Assembly (NCBI GenBank): GCA_026874595.1
Contig: CM049311.1
Coordinates: 50,409,676-50,473,675, forward strand
Length of the DNA stretch: 64,000 nucleotides
DNA from: Sipunculus nudus
Lineage: Eukaryota > Annelida > Sipuncula > Golfingiida > Sipunculidae
Direction of reading: 5' to 3'
This document shows positions 22,791 through 30,399 of the stretch, in pieces. Under the pieces are notes generated by a model. The model saw only the letters and a program-made list of their open reading frames with translations. It did no database searches and had not been told where the DNA came from. The stretch's first letter is position 1; each line of letters starts with the position of its first letter. Both the position numbers and the translations under genes were made by a program.

Positions 22791-23338
22791 CACAAGTCGA
22801 ATCCCTGAAGATAATATTGGGTCAACACCTACAGTACAAATAGGTTGTTAGGCTTGCAGTAGGTTGTGCTTGTGCAGAGAACTGAACCGACTGCCACTAA
22901 TTACTGAACCACTAAATAATATTATTTTTAGAGCATTTATCAATCAAACATGGCATTTTTGACTGGGTTCACAATGCAGAGCAGTAACCTGGTAACTGAT
23001 GTTATCGGAAAGGTTTGGACACGAGTTGTTGAAAGAATGAGAGAAAGAATGTATAACCGTACCAGAGATTCTGAATCAGTCGGTGGTACATCCAATGGCA
23101 GTGAACTATGCCTGTCCTTCCAGTTTTGATGGACTGGAACATCGCCCTCTTTACTGCACATAAGGCACATACTGTCGTTTGTGTTTCCGTAGCAAATATT
23201 AGAAAACCCGTTCTCTCCCGCTCCGCTGTGCACGATCTGGCAAGATTCAATCGAGAAATTTTGTGAGAGTGGACAGTTCTGTTTAACGGAGATGCACTCA
23301 GCGCAAGACCAGCAACTAGCAAATCTTTCCGATATCAT
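8510..23338 (-). CDS. SESN: Sestrin, full ten-exon gene model
   Basis: Stress-inducible Sestrin, a cytosolic regulator that restrains mTORC1 by binding GATOR2 and, in vertebrates, binds leucine. Ten exons joined by GT-AG introns with consistent phases give 1572 nt, or 523 residues plus a TGA stop; animal Sestrins are about 470-550. Order: Cys-rich N-terminus (1-92), linker (93-102), Sesn-A domain (about 103-290, with the AhpD-like RHQCSYL motif at 161-167), acidic/Gln-rich linker (about 280-345), Sesn-C domain (about 350-523, with [15 protein letters not shown] and a DD pair at 449-450). Exons 3 to 10 align to vertebrate SESN1/2 almost without gaps. Introns range from 404 to 3183 bp and carry transposons in introns 1, 4 and 7. 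Oddities: the catalytic-site His is Gln (171), and the leucine-lid Trp is Met (487). Family assignment is very sure; only the link between exon 1 and exon 2 is less certain. Confidence 0.95.
9001..9226 (-). CDS. SESN: Sestrin exon 9 (Sesn-C core)
   Basis: Encodes the end of Thr420 and residues 421-495: [36 protein letters not shown], and [16 protein letters not shown]. Asp449/Asp450 match human D406/D407, needed for GATOR2 binding; Thr429, Arg433 and Glu494 match T386, R390 and E451 of the leucine pocket. Changes in the pocket: L389 to Phe432, W444 to Met487, F447 to Leu490. Acceptor TTTTAG, donor AAG|GTAAGT, 226 nt, ending in phase 0. Confidence 0.97.
9435..9487. repeat. (TA)n microsatellite in intron 8 region of Sestrin
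   Basis: About 50 bp of uninterrupted TA between exons 8 and 9. Similar long TA tracts occur at about 15706-15749, 22750-22786, 27187-27243, 28030-28080, 29111-29176, 29860-29900 and 30030-30066. Confidence 0.9.
9681..9790 (-). CDS. SESN: Sestrin exon 8 (Sesn-C, first leucine-pocket threonines)
   Basis: Encodes residues 384-419 and two bases of codon 420: [16 protein letters not shown] and IYNLTYYT. Thr417, Tyr418 and Thr420 are the counterparts of human SESN2 T374, Y375 and T377 in the leucine-binding site, all kept; Asn376 is replaced by Tyr419. Acceptor ATTTTAG, donor AC|GTAAGT, 110 nt. Confidence 0.96.
10200..10560 (+). repeat. dispersed repeat, copy also at 60680-61000
   Basis: Both copies have the order CCTACTTGG, AAACTAATACTCT, ACAAGACTG, TTTTGAGATACTGT, ACAAGTGGACAGA-like sequence, ACCTTTATTTCACTTTCA and TTTTTTAGCATATCCA-like sequence, in the same orientation. 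This one lies in Sestrin intron 7. Family unknown. Confidence 0.65.
10690..10935 (+). repeat. two diverged GGTGGCGCCACC-type modules
   Basis: Units at about 10735 (GGCACCACCAG) and 10871 (GGTGGCGACACCTGTC), each followed by AAAGCTATCA or AAAGCCATCA and upstream of a 'TCAAA' phrase, like the modules at 16 kb. In Sestrin intron 7. Confidence 0.55.
11040..11600 (+). repeat. interleaved tandem repeats in Sestrin intron 7
   Basis: One array is built on CTGGCTGCACTGAGTGAACT with CTTGACCTG, repeated about nine times with spacers near 11040-11320 and 11520-11580. In the middle (11380-11512) a second array has about six units of 22-23 bp of the type CCATGAGGTGTTCACATGTC. A TATAAATAGA motif recurs at about 11165 and 11230. 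Confidence 0.7.
12420..12620 (-). repeat. HINE family A 5' tip fragment
   Basis: Matches the end of the 50-kb copy: AATTTTCGGTATGG, GGAGATTTTGGGGACATCTA, TCTAACGGTTT, then TCAGATGACTTTTAGTCAGC with TGAGCTAAAA at 12619. The rest of the element is missing. In Sestrin intron 7. Confidence 0.6.
12974..13101 (-). CDS. SESN: Sestrin exon 7 (entry to Sesn-C)
   Basis: Encodes the end of Leu341 and residues 342-383, ending [16 protein letters not shown], which aligns with FSRHGMHVPTFRVQ of SESN1. Acceptor TTGCAG, donor CAG|GTAATC (the weakest donor of the set), 128 nt. The [11 protein letters not shown] segment corresponds to the FEDTSYGYKDF region of vertebrate proteins. Confidence 0.94.
13766..13901 (-). 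CDS. SESN: Sestrin exon 6 (linker helix, ALMERMRQL motif)
   Basis: Encodes residues 296-340 plus the first base of codon 341. The run [10 protein letters not shown] matches the EVEALMEKMRQLQE helix of SESN1; it is followed by a Glu/Gln-rich segment ([15 protein letters not shown]). Acceptor TTGTAG, donor GAGT|GTGAGT, 136 nt, leaving phase 1, which is completed by the first two bases of exon 7. Confidence 0.95.
14743..14973 (-). CDS. SESN: Sestrin exon 5 (end of Sesn-A, start of linker)
   Basis: Encodes residues 219-295: [18 protein letters not shown], then the family motif FVYGCGI and [11 protein letters not shown], then a Ser/Pro-rich stretch. Acceptor TTTGCAG, donor TCT|GTAAGT, 231 nt, phase 0. 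The Ser/Pro tail is part of the flexible linker that separates Sesn-A and Sesn-C. Confidence 0.95.
15450..15628 (+). repeat. 90-bp tandem duplication
   Basis: Two units starting at 15450 and 15540 share AATTGATWTAATTAAAGCAA and TGTTATAAATAGAATCATAT with few differences. It lies inside the Harbinger-like element. Confidence 0.75.
15904..17086 (+). mobile_element. family B repeat with GGTGGCGCCACC modules and terminal stem-loop
   Basis: Begins CTAGAATACGGGTAG, contains alternating modules of about 130-150 bp with GGTGGCGCCACC at 16330, 16479 and 16608 plus diverged copies, then a GCGGCGGCGG run and a 30-nt stem-loop (17051-17080) ending GGATACAAT. The same element lies in opposite orientation at 44213-45375, so both ends are supported by two copies. 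Open frames of 65-123 residues here are repeat-derived. Superfamily not recognised. Confidence 0.65.
17436..17618 (-). CDS. SESN: Sestrin exon 4 (AhpD-like redox motif)
   Basis: Encodes residues 158-218, beginning [18 protein letters not shown] and ending SKSHIE, acceptor TTATAG, donor GAG|GTAAGT, 183 nt, phase 0. In human SESN2 the alkylhydroperoxidase-like site is C125, Y127 and H132. Here Cys164 and Tyr166 are present but the His position is Gln171 (codon CAG). The alanine three residues before Arg-His-Gln is kept, but the residue directly before RHQC is Gly instead of Ala. The rest ([18 protein letters not shown]) matches the family closely. Confidence 0.96.
17940..18850 (+). repeat. dispersed repeat in Sestrin intron 3
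   Basis: Related to 1-760, with units at 18109, 18352 and 18660. Also holds a (GGT)n tract at about 18027-18045 and a G run at about 18580-18595. No gene. Confidence 0.55.
19584..19748 (-). CDS. SESN: Sestrin exon 3 (start of Sesn-A domain)
   Basis: Encodes residues 103-157, beginning [15 protein letters not shown] and ending YRHYIAIM, with acceptor TTTTGTAG and donor ATG|GTGAGA, 165 nt, phase 0. It contains the GYHP motif; His125 is the counterpart of human SESN2 H86, reported near the leucine site, and is conserved. [15 protein letters not shown] is the strongly conserved run leading into the redox motif of exon 4. Confidence 0.95.
20258..20287 (-). CDS. SESN: Sestrin exon 2 (30-nt microexon)
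   Basis: A 30-nt exon bounded by TTTCAG| and |GTGAGT encodes [10 protein letters not shown] (residues 93-102), phase 0 at both ends. It corresponds to the short segment before Sesn-A that in vertebrates reads like FIPVEEVL. Both splice sites are near consensus and the phase links exons 1 and 3, but the exon is too short for homology alone to prove it. Because it is a multiple of three, it could be skipped without a frameshift. Confidence 0.7.
20900..21410. other. GC-richer intron 1 segment with fragmentary frames
   Basis: A 135-residue minus-strand frame (20927-21334) is split by a T/G homopolymer (about 21078-21107) that reads as a Pro/Lys run. The flanking parts look coding-like but match no family I recognise, so this may be a decayed transposon or retrocopy. 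Confidence 0.25.
21420..22613. mobile_element. long-TIR element with 9-bp target duplication, Mutator-like
   Basis: The left arm (21420-21632) and the reverse complement of the right arm (22430-22613) both begin GGAAGTG, then CTAAACARCCGGCAGGG, GGGGAAATTGAC, CACACAGGCTTAACACTGGC and TTTCAGTGTGATACTC. The flanking duplication is TTTTAAATT (21411-21419 and 22614-22622). Long inverted arms with a 9-bp duplication fit Mutator-like or foldback elements. The 1194-bp element has no transposase frame and sits in Sestrin intron 1. Confidence 0.7.
21974..22300 (+). repeat. three internal direct repeats of the 21.4-kb element
   Basis: Units at 21974, 22126 and about 22255 start with GTGTGAAAGCACRAACAACT or a diverged form, then GATGTCATATCAAAGGATAT, then GTGAAGCATAA. 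Period is about 150 and 130 bp. Confidence 0.65.
23063..23338 (-). CDS. SESN: Sestrin exon 1 (start codon, Cys-rich N-terminus)
   Basis: Encodes residues 1-92 starting [15 protein letters not shown] and ending PPTDSESL. The donor reads CTG|GTACGG and leaves phase 0, which matches the phase 0 start of exon 2; another open frame here (ATG at 23322) would end in the wrong phase. Cysteines at 9, 12, 15, 22, 33, 49, 58 and 61 form CxxCxxC and CxxC groups, which are not a feature of the vertebrate Sestrin N-terminus as I know it. This part has no recognisable homology, so its place in the Sestrin transcript rests on position, ATG, splice phase and coding-like composition. An extra exon between this and exon 2 cannot be excluded. 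Confidence 0.65.
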
Positions 23339-23343
23339 GGCAT
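23335..23343 (-). promoter_or_regulatory. two-codon uORF overlapping the Sestrin start
   Basis: Upstream of the chosen ATG the gene strand reads ATGCCATGATATC. The first ATG opens a Met-Pro-stop frame whose TGA overlaps the ATGA of the main start. If the transcript starts upstream, this minimal uORF would lie directly in the path of scanning ribosomes. It is seen in sequence; the regulatory effect is inferred. Confidence 0.4.
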
Positions 23344-24200
23344 TAAAACACCTCCTTTGCTAAAGATTTACGTGACAACAATCACAGTCTCCGTCAGGCA
23401 TTAGTCCGTCAATGCACCGGAGTGTGCGCACTATACAGATGCTGCTAAGCCGGTGGTGCCTCGATCAGCTGATCACAGAGCAGACGACAGCTGATACGTC
23501 AAACACTTTCCGGTATCTGTAGAGCAATAGAAAATGCTTCATGTACACACTTCCTTCTCATTCATAATAATTTGGCACAAAGGGATCCTACATGTAACAC
23601 TCCACGGTCAACAAATGATGCTGTTCTCGTATATTCTACCAAATTCTAGTAAAATATTTCCAACAAAGACCTCATCCCCCTTCGGCTTGGCCGGCTCACA
23701 ACAAGTGCCACTGAAAGCAGTGGAAATTTCCTCACCCCAGGTTTGGAGCCTCGTTTTCATATACCGGTCGCTTTTCTCGGGGAGAACGCCCGGGTTAACA
23801 CAATTTCGTTTGAGTGACACTCTTGAATGAGAAATGGAAAGTGCATCTGTTGTGCATCAAATTCTTCATCGTGAACCTTCAACGTAAAACTCAAATCTTA
23901 TTTTGGATGTACCTAGTTGAGGACAAACAAATCGCACAAATCACTAAATATACCTTCCGAAAATGGACATCCGAAATCGATCACCGCCATGCATAAAGCT
24001 GATGATGCAATCAGTGGAAAAACCTTCGTCAGCCCAGCCCCGGACAACGCTGTGTCGCTTGACAGAACAGGGATTGCATCAGCTCTATTTTCTTCCCTGC
24101 CTATGTACAGGACAAATGCCTACACCTCTCGAGACCCTGTAGAATCTGTGAAAAAACGCTACGTACCCTAATACTGTATTTGTTTACGCCAGAGACACTT
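23339..24200 (-). promoter_or_regulatory. Sestrin upstream/promoter region
   Basis: About 860 bp, GC-richer than its surroundings, directly upstream of the first coding exon. It has TTACGTGAC (23368-23376) and ATACGTCA (23494-23501), both bZIP/CRE-like, a perfect palindrome GATCAGCTGATC (23463-23474), and TTGTTTAC (24180-24187), the core FOXO binding element. Sestrins in other animals are induced by FOXO, ATF4 and p53, so these are plausible, but short motifs occur by chance. Open frames on both strands (23534-24171) lack recognisable domains; they may be part of 5' UTR exons or of an unrecognised neighbour. Confidence 0.4.
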
Positions 24201-24726
24201 CAGGGTCTACCCTAGCCCATAAGAATGAACTCCTCAATTGTTTTTTTTTTCAGTGACTGACGCATTGTGGAGTCCATAGATTGCACCTGCAGTTAACTGT
24301 GATTATAACACTCCATACACAACTGTGAGATTTAACTTATATCCATTGATTAATGTTCAGTACATCTATGTGTATTGTATATTTGACCACTAGAAAACAT
24401 TACTGTTCTCTTCTCAGTCCTATTTTGCACCAAGGAAGTTAAAATATGAACATAATAGTACACAGGCCTAAAGCCTTGTACAGGACTGCCACCAAATGCA
24501 AGATGTCTACCGGGGCTGTTAATGCTTCAATTCTCTCTGGACAAAAACTATCAGTTGTTGATGTTACAGGTGCTTCATGCTTTCCAGAATTGTTATTGTT
24601 TATTACAGGCTTTCGACATACAACATTATGTGAACTTGGTTTGCTAAAACCATAGGAAATATTTTTATTTATTTTTCTTTCTAAGAGTAACAGATCGTAT
24701 CGTGCTATAACCCCAGTTAGCCCAGT

Positions 24727-24727
<1 letters not shown>

Positions 24728-24766
<39 letters not shown>

Positions 24767-24767
24767 T
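24728..24767. repeat. compound (TA)n(GA)n microsatellite
   Basis: A TA tract passes directly into a GA tract, upstream of Sestrin. Confidence 0.9.
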
Positions 24768-24769
24768 GT

Positions 24770-25940
24770 ATGAATAGCCATGCTGGTTAACTGTAAATAG
24801 ACGGAAAGGGTATTCAGATAAAAGTCGGTTCACTGCCGGTGATTAGGCTATAAATAACAGACATGCCAAGTCTCACGCATTGGGTGTGAGACTCGCGCAT
24901 TTGCCCTCGTCTCATGCAGAGGGACATAAATCTGACGCATTCTGTTGTTACCTGACCTTGTCATTCCCAGCTTTCAAATTAAAATCGAACGTCTTATCCC
25001 ATTTGTTCTTTCAAGAAAGTATAACAATTTGTGCATAACGTGGCCGAAAAAGTTTTAAATTTTCAAAGTAGCATACCTGATGCATTATTATAAAATTAAA
25101 ACTATATTTGAAGTATAATATTAACGTGAAATGTTTGAGCCACTAAATGGCAATCATTTCAAAATTAACTATTTTTAATACCTTTTTTAATTAATTCGAT
25201 ACTATATTTAATGTAAATTTCAATCTTTTAACTTCATTAGAGATAGGTATTTAAATTTAATTATCATTTAAATGATCAACTATTAATAATATCAGGAACA
25301 TTTCATATTTTTTCTTGTATACTAAATATCTTTTGAATTATTCCCATTCAAAATATAAAAGTTTTTGTGATACCACGGTACCATATGGTAGCCAAACGCA
25401 ATGGTCCGTTTGAACGGCGCGGCACGTGGGTTCTTTTACCGGCAATCATTTTGAGAACGACTGTTAGCGTGGACAGTTTCTTATACCAGAATAGAAATCT
25501 TGAGACGTCAAACGATGCCATTTCCTAAAAGTTCAATAATAGCCTTAAACAATACAACAGTAGGAAGTATTTTGACACTAATAAATCGGTCTATTGAAAC
25601 ATCGTCGTCACTGGAAAGTGTGAATTAATGAATAAAACTTCGCCGGTAAATAGACTGCCATGACGACATATCCTTGAATTTCATAGGAAAACGTGCACAA
25701 ACATTCAGTCTCCACAATGGCAAGATGAAACTAGATATTTCTTGGCACCGTATCCCAAGACAATTACCCCCCCCCCCCCCAACTTTAAAAATAGTCCCCA
25801 ACATCTTCAGCAGCATATACTGACACTTGGCAAGCGGCTATATGGTTTCTTCAATCTATCAACTTGAGAAACAATATTTTTCACCAAATATGGGGGCTAA
25901 AACAGCACACCACTCCTATGAAGTGAGCGTTAATTTATAC
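24770..25940. other. intergenic, AT-rich with one repeat fragment
   Basis: No gene supported. At 25720-25860 a fragment (ATTTCTTGGCACCG, a C run, CAGCATATACTGACACTTGG) matches 61995-62120. The stretch 24858-24935 has repeated CTCACGCAT-like words. Confidence 0.35.
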
Positions 25941-25944
25941 TAAA

Positions 25945-26660
25945 AAAAAAGGAAGGTAGGTAGCGCCACTTGTCTGGTTTACAAGAAAACTATCAAAGAT
26001 GGATGGACATGCCAAATTTCAGACCAATACCACTCTGGAGATATGAGCAATTTTCACCCAAAGCACATGTACAGATGGACGCCGCGGGAAAACAATTGCA
26101 GATGGCGCCACTAGTCTTGAATACAAGGTGGAAGTATCAAAGATCAATGTACATGCACAGTTTCACCCCAATCTGTCGATAAATTTTAGACATATAATGC
26201 TTGCAGTGCTGTCAAGTGGCAATGATGTGGTATGAAAAACAAGAAAAAGACAGAAGGTGGCGCCACCTGTCTTCCGCAGAAGACAAATCTATGCAAGATC
26301 TTCAGTCAATTTGATTTTGGACCAATCCATGCATCCCTTATTGAGATATTTATGATTTTGTGTGATTTTAACTATATACGGCAAATATTAAAAGATCAAG
26401 GCCACTCTCATAGGAAAGGTCATGACCCCAATTTAAATATACATCATCCCATAACCCATGTCTATATATATCCATAATATGAAAGAAATCTGTCCATTAG
26501 TTTTCGACTAATAATGCTCACAGTACTGTAAAACGGCAATGATGGGGGTATTAAACGGCACGAATACAAGAAAATGATACTAGGTGGCGCCACCAGTTTC
26601 CGGTACATAACAACACTATCCAAGATCTTTAAAGGTCTAAATAAAATAGAGAAGAATGCA
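25945..26660 (+). repeat. GGTGGCGCCACC modules, family D
   Basis: Modules near 25955, 26105, 26256 and 26583; the last two have the perfect palindrome. The 26380-26600 part closely matches 63205-63410 (AGGCCACTCTCATAGGAAAG, GTCATGACCCCAATTTAAAT, ATAATGCTCACAGTACTGTA, GGTATTAAACGGCACGAA). Small frames here are repeat-derived. Confidence 0.65.
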
Positions 26661-26799
26661 TTATAATTAGAAAATTCAGTCTATAGGAACTGATGAAACA
26701 GTCCTTGATGAATATGCATCCAAAGAATCAAGTGACCGACGATCAGATGTTCAGATACTGGAGCTTTTGAGGGGGGGGGGGGGAGCAATTCTGAGCCCA

Positions 26800-27110
26800 A
26801 TAGCTAAGAGGATACAGGAGTATCAGAGACCTCATTTCAAGTTTCCATGGAGATTTTTCATGGACCTCCTTGGATGTCAAGTTAAAAGTTTCTAAGTCCA
26901 ATGGTTATAATTTGTGCACTGTTAACAGATGGCAACATCTCTGAAGGTTTCAAAAATCGGGGGAAAATACGTCGAAAAAAAAATCCAGGTAGCGCTATCA
27001 GCCTGCAGTAACTAATGGAAGACTCCATGAACTTTAAGCATGCAAAGAATCCTGGTGTTCAATGCATTAGTTGTTCAGATTAAAACACCAATTCTTACCA
27101 TTTGAAATCG
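26800..27110 (-). repeat. diverged 340-bp module related to 42-44 kb
   Basis: On the minus strand it carries the order of the 42-kb unit: CTGCAGGCTGATAGCGCTAC in place of the palindrome, the GTTAACAG and GTGCACAAATT phrase, and GGTCTCTGATACTCC. A G run precedes it at about 26771-26783. Confidence 0.5.
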
Positions 27111-27182
27111 ATCCATGTCACCAGCCTTTAAACAGCAAAGATGTCGGCAACTTTCGTAAAATCGTAGGACCACTATTAAATG

Positions 27183-27248
<66 letters not shown>

Positions 27249-28026
27249 GAAATATTAAAATTATAAATTTCTATGACTCTTTTACTTATATTTTATTCGG
27301 TACTCAAGTTGCAAAGCAAATTCTGTTCATAATCGGATAATTTCCTTCATTTATAACGAAGGCGGGGGATTATGTATTCTTCTTTCACATGAGTCTGGAG
27401 CAATTGTTTAATTTTAAATTTTATTAAATACATGTGGGTCATGGAACATTTCCGGTATTTTTCATTGGTTTTCTGTAGGCCTAAATAGTCGATCCCTCTT
27501 ACAGGATACGCTCCCGAGGCAGCGGAAATCTTGTGCATCTAAAGAAACCACTGATTTTCCCGCTGCCTGCTTTGACAGTTTATGATGCAATTAGAGACCA
27601 GATGGCGGTTGTTGTCCGCTGAAAAAAAAAAACGTGCGTATGATGTGACAAGCAGTCAACAAACACTCGACAGGCATCAGGCTCCGCCCAGAAACCACAT
27701 GTGGGACCATTCTCTCTGAGCCTGTGCACTGTTCAAACGGTTGCCGGGGCGATCAGCTGTCTCTCAAAACGAAATTAACAACATTAGCTCCGAGTATTCC
27801 TAACATGGCTGCTAAACCGTTTTGTCTTCCAGCACAGGGTTTCATCTGATTGGACCACAATACAGTGCTCCCCTCTGGTGTAGAGATTCAGGATACGATG
27901 TAAAAACATACAGCGCTTACGATATAGGTAGTAGGCCTATAGGTAAAGTGCTGCGTAAAGAGCGTAGATTGCAACGACCACGACTTTGAAATCTTACGCA
28001 TTATGATTCTGCCAACTTGGCATCTC

Positions 28027-28084
<58 letters not shown>

Positions 28085-28770
28085 GCTATAGGCACGCAAT
28101 CTCATGATAAAAAGGTGTCTATACGATGAATGGCAGTAAATTAAATAAATGTATATCTGATATTCTATATGTAAATGATTAAATATATGACATTCAACTC
28201 ACTAAGTTTGGATAAAAAATATATTGGATTATGAGGTTGTCATTTGATAACTGTTCCCTTAACATTTGGGTCAACAATAAATCATAATTCGAATGTTTTC
28301 CCACCAAATGTATTGAAACAGTCATTATTCAAACGGATCTTGCTACCTTTTTCCATTAAACCAACTAAATAAGTTCACCTTTTATTCAAATTAAAACGAG
28401 GGCATTAAAATTCAACAATTTTTAATTTTATAAAATGTCAACTTCACAGAATGAAGAATTTTGAATTATCTAAACAGAAAATTTTTAACAGCTGAAATAA
28501 AGAAACAGCTACAGTTGTATATGCTAATACAAAAATGATTTAAAATACTTCCACTCACATTAATGATTGATCTGTTGATAATTTTATGGGTTTTTTTAAC
28601 TTAAAGGAAACCTTTTTATAGAATTTTTGTAAAAAAATATATAAATTTTATTTAAACGTTTCCTTTCATTGCCCGCAGATAAACGTAGCCTACCATACAT
28701 AAATACACCTGTTAATTAAAATCGATGTCCCAACGATCAACCATTTTCTCTCTCAGGGTGTCCACGAGGG
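27111..28770. other. intergenic with two long TA tracts
   Basis: (TA)n at 27187-27243 and 28030-28080. The 27500-28010 block is GC-richer but holds no frame I can support. Confidence 0.4.
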
Positions 28771-28779
28771 GATTATAGC

Positions 28780-29108
28780 ACACAGAAAACCTGTTCTCTA
28801 TGTGCTGGGGCAATACAGGACTTTTTGACTTCATATTCATTACGTGAGTAATACGTTAACCCACTTGCTTTGTTTGATTTGTTCCGCGTGATAGGATGTC
28901 TCCCCGCGTTTTTACGAACAACTACAGAATATCCATATATTGACCCAGTTTGCTTATGGAGACTCGGAACAAATCGGGTGGCCTCGGAGTTCCGATCATT
29001 TGGAGGCGTGTCACCTTGGGCGTCGTTTATTGGTTTGTCACGGAGGTGTGTCAGAGCGGTAAACAAAATGTCCTTGACCCCCCGTTCCGTGCAGACCAAC
29101 ATACATCG

Positions 29109-29176
<68 letters not shown>

Positions 29177-29260
29177 CAGGTGATTGTGCACACCATTCGT
29201 GGTGCAATGTTATGAAGTTACAGCTATACTGTACCTATCCAATCGCGCTATAATAGGTGA
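28780..29260. other. GC-richer block ending in a TA microsatellite
   Basis: Open frames on both strands (127 and 144 residues) run through (TA)n at 29111-29176, which reads as an Ile-Tyr repeat, so their length is inflated. The 28870-29100 part is compositionally gene-like but has no recognised domain. Confidence 0.3.
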
Positions 29261-29856
29261 ACCATGCAAAACATGTCACTGACCGCGAATGAACACTGGC
29301 TGTGACCAGTATAAAACACGGTCACGGATGAAGTTAAAATGACACAATTTGTCGTGGTTTTAAAACTGAGCCTGACCACGGTCGCATGAATCGTTATTTG
29401 TGGGCGTTCTTCTCGCCTAGAACAGGCTAAAACCGTCAATATATACTGATCCCACCAATGGATTTTTCTCTTTACATCTGAATTAAACTTGACAAATATC
29501 AGCCACAAATAACGATTCAAGCGACTGTGGCCTGACGGAATGTCCACATTAAGTTCATATGGTAAAACTAAAAGTGCAATATATTATAGGTGACCTGCCG
29601 CAAACTGGCATTACTAAACTTAACATTTCCTTTGAAAGAATTTTCATATTGTCTTATTATAATGTTAATCTGATATCAATGTGTTCATGTTGTTAAAAAT
29701 CATCAAGTAAGCCCCATGTGGTTCGAGAAAAATATTCTGATTCCGTCGTAGTATTTCTAAGAACAATCGGGATATGATGACTTTATTATAAATAGGGATT
29801 CAAGCGCCTGTGGACACACCATCAGTAAGGACCTGTACTGCACTTTAACCCCTTTG

Positions 29857-29903
<47 letters not shown>

Positions 29904-30026
29904 GAAAAAAATATATTAAATATAATTTGCACAAACAAATAGACAGTTGTACAGATGATGCTGTCAGTGTCTACCACAGTGCTTCAAGTGGTTTCACTTT
30001 CATATGGCTAATATAGTATAAAATAT

Positions 30027-30064
<38 letters not shown>

Positions 30065-30201
30065 TATAATTATTTATTTATATTATAAAACCTGACTGAC
30101 AATTTGTGTTGTTCATATGGGAAAATGAAACCAAAAGGTCATAAATTGGTCATGAGCATGTGAGAAAAGAATTCACCAATAAGTTTTGTTTAAGGAACCA
30201 G

Positions 30202-30299
30202 GAAGGCAAAACTTCAGTCTTGTCAAACACTGGGTAACACCTGACATAATTCCCAGAGCACTTTTGATTGATGTCCCAGCTAGAGTTATTCCTCAATTA
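30202..30299 (+). other. exon-like open frame, unassigned
   Basis: Bounded by TTTGTTTAAG and AG|GTGAGC, the frame reads EPGRQNFSLVKHWV... ending VIPQLA. No family recognised with confidence. It may be an exon of an unseen gene or a chance frame. Confidence 0.2.
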
Positions 30300-30399
30300 G
30301 CAGGTGAGCACTGCAAAAAGAACATGGGTTTGTGTTTTCTGTGTGAGTTTTCATTGTCTTGCTGCAAGACTAACTTAGATCATTAATTCTGATCTTTCA

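Noticed and set aside
23002-23322. 106-residue alternative frame in Sestrin exon 1
   Set aside because: Its phase at the donor does not fit exon 2, whereas the MISER frame does.
24858-28020. Possible large inverted-repeat element with ATGCCAAGT at both ends
   Set aside because: The match is only about ten bases and no target duplication is visible.
28773-29253. 127- and 144-residue frames with Ile-Tyr runs
   Set aside because: Length comes from translating a (TA)n microsatellite; no domain or splice support.
30202-30299. Idea that the exon-like frame belongs to a cyclase/formamidase family enzyme
   Set aside because: The resemblance is limited to a short hydrophobic run and no catalytic His/Asp motif is present, so no function is claimed.
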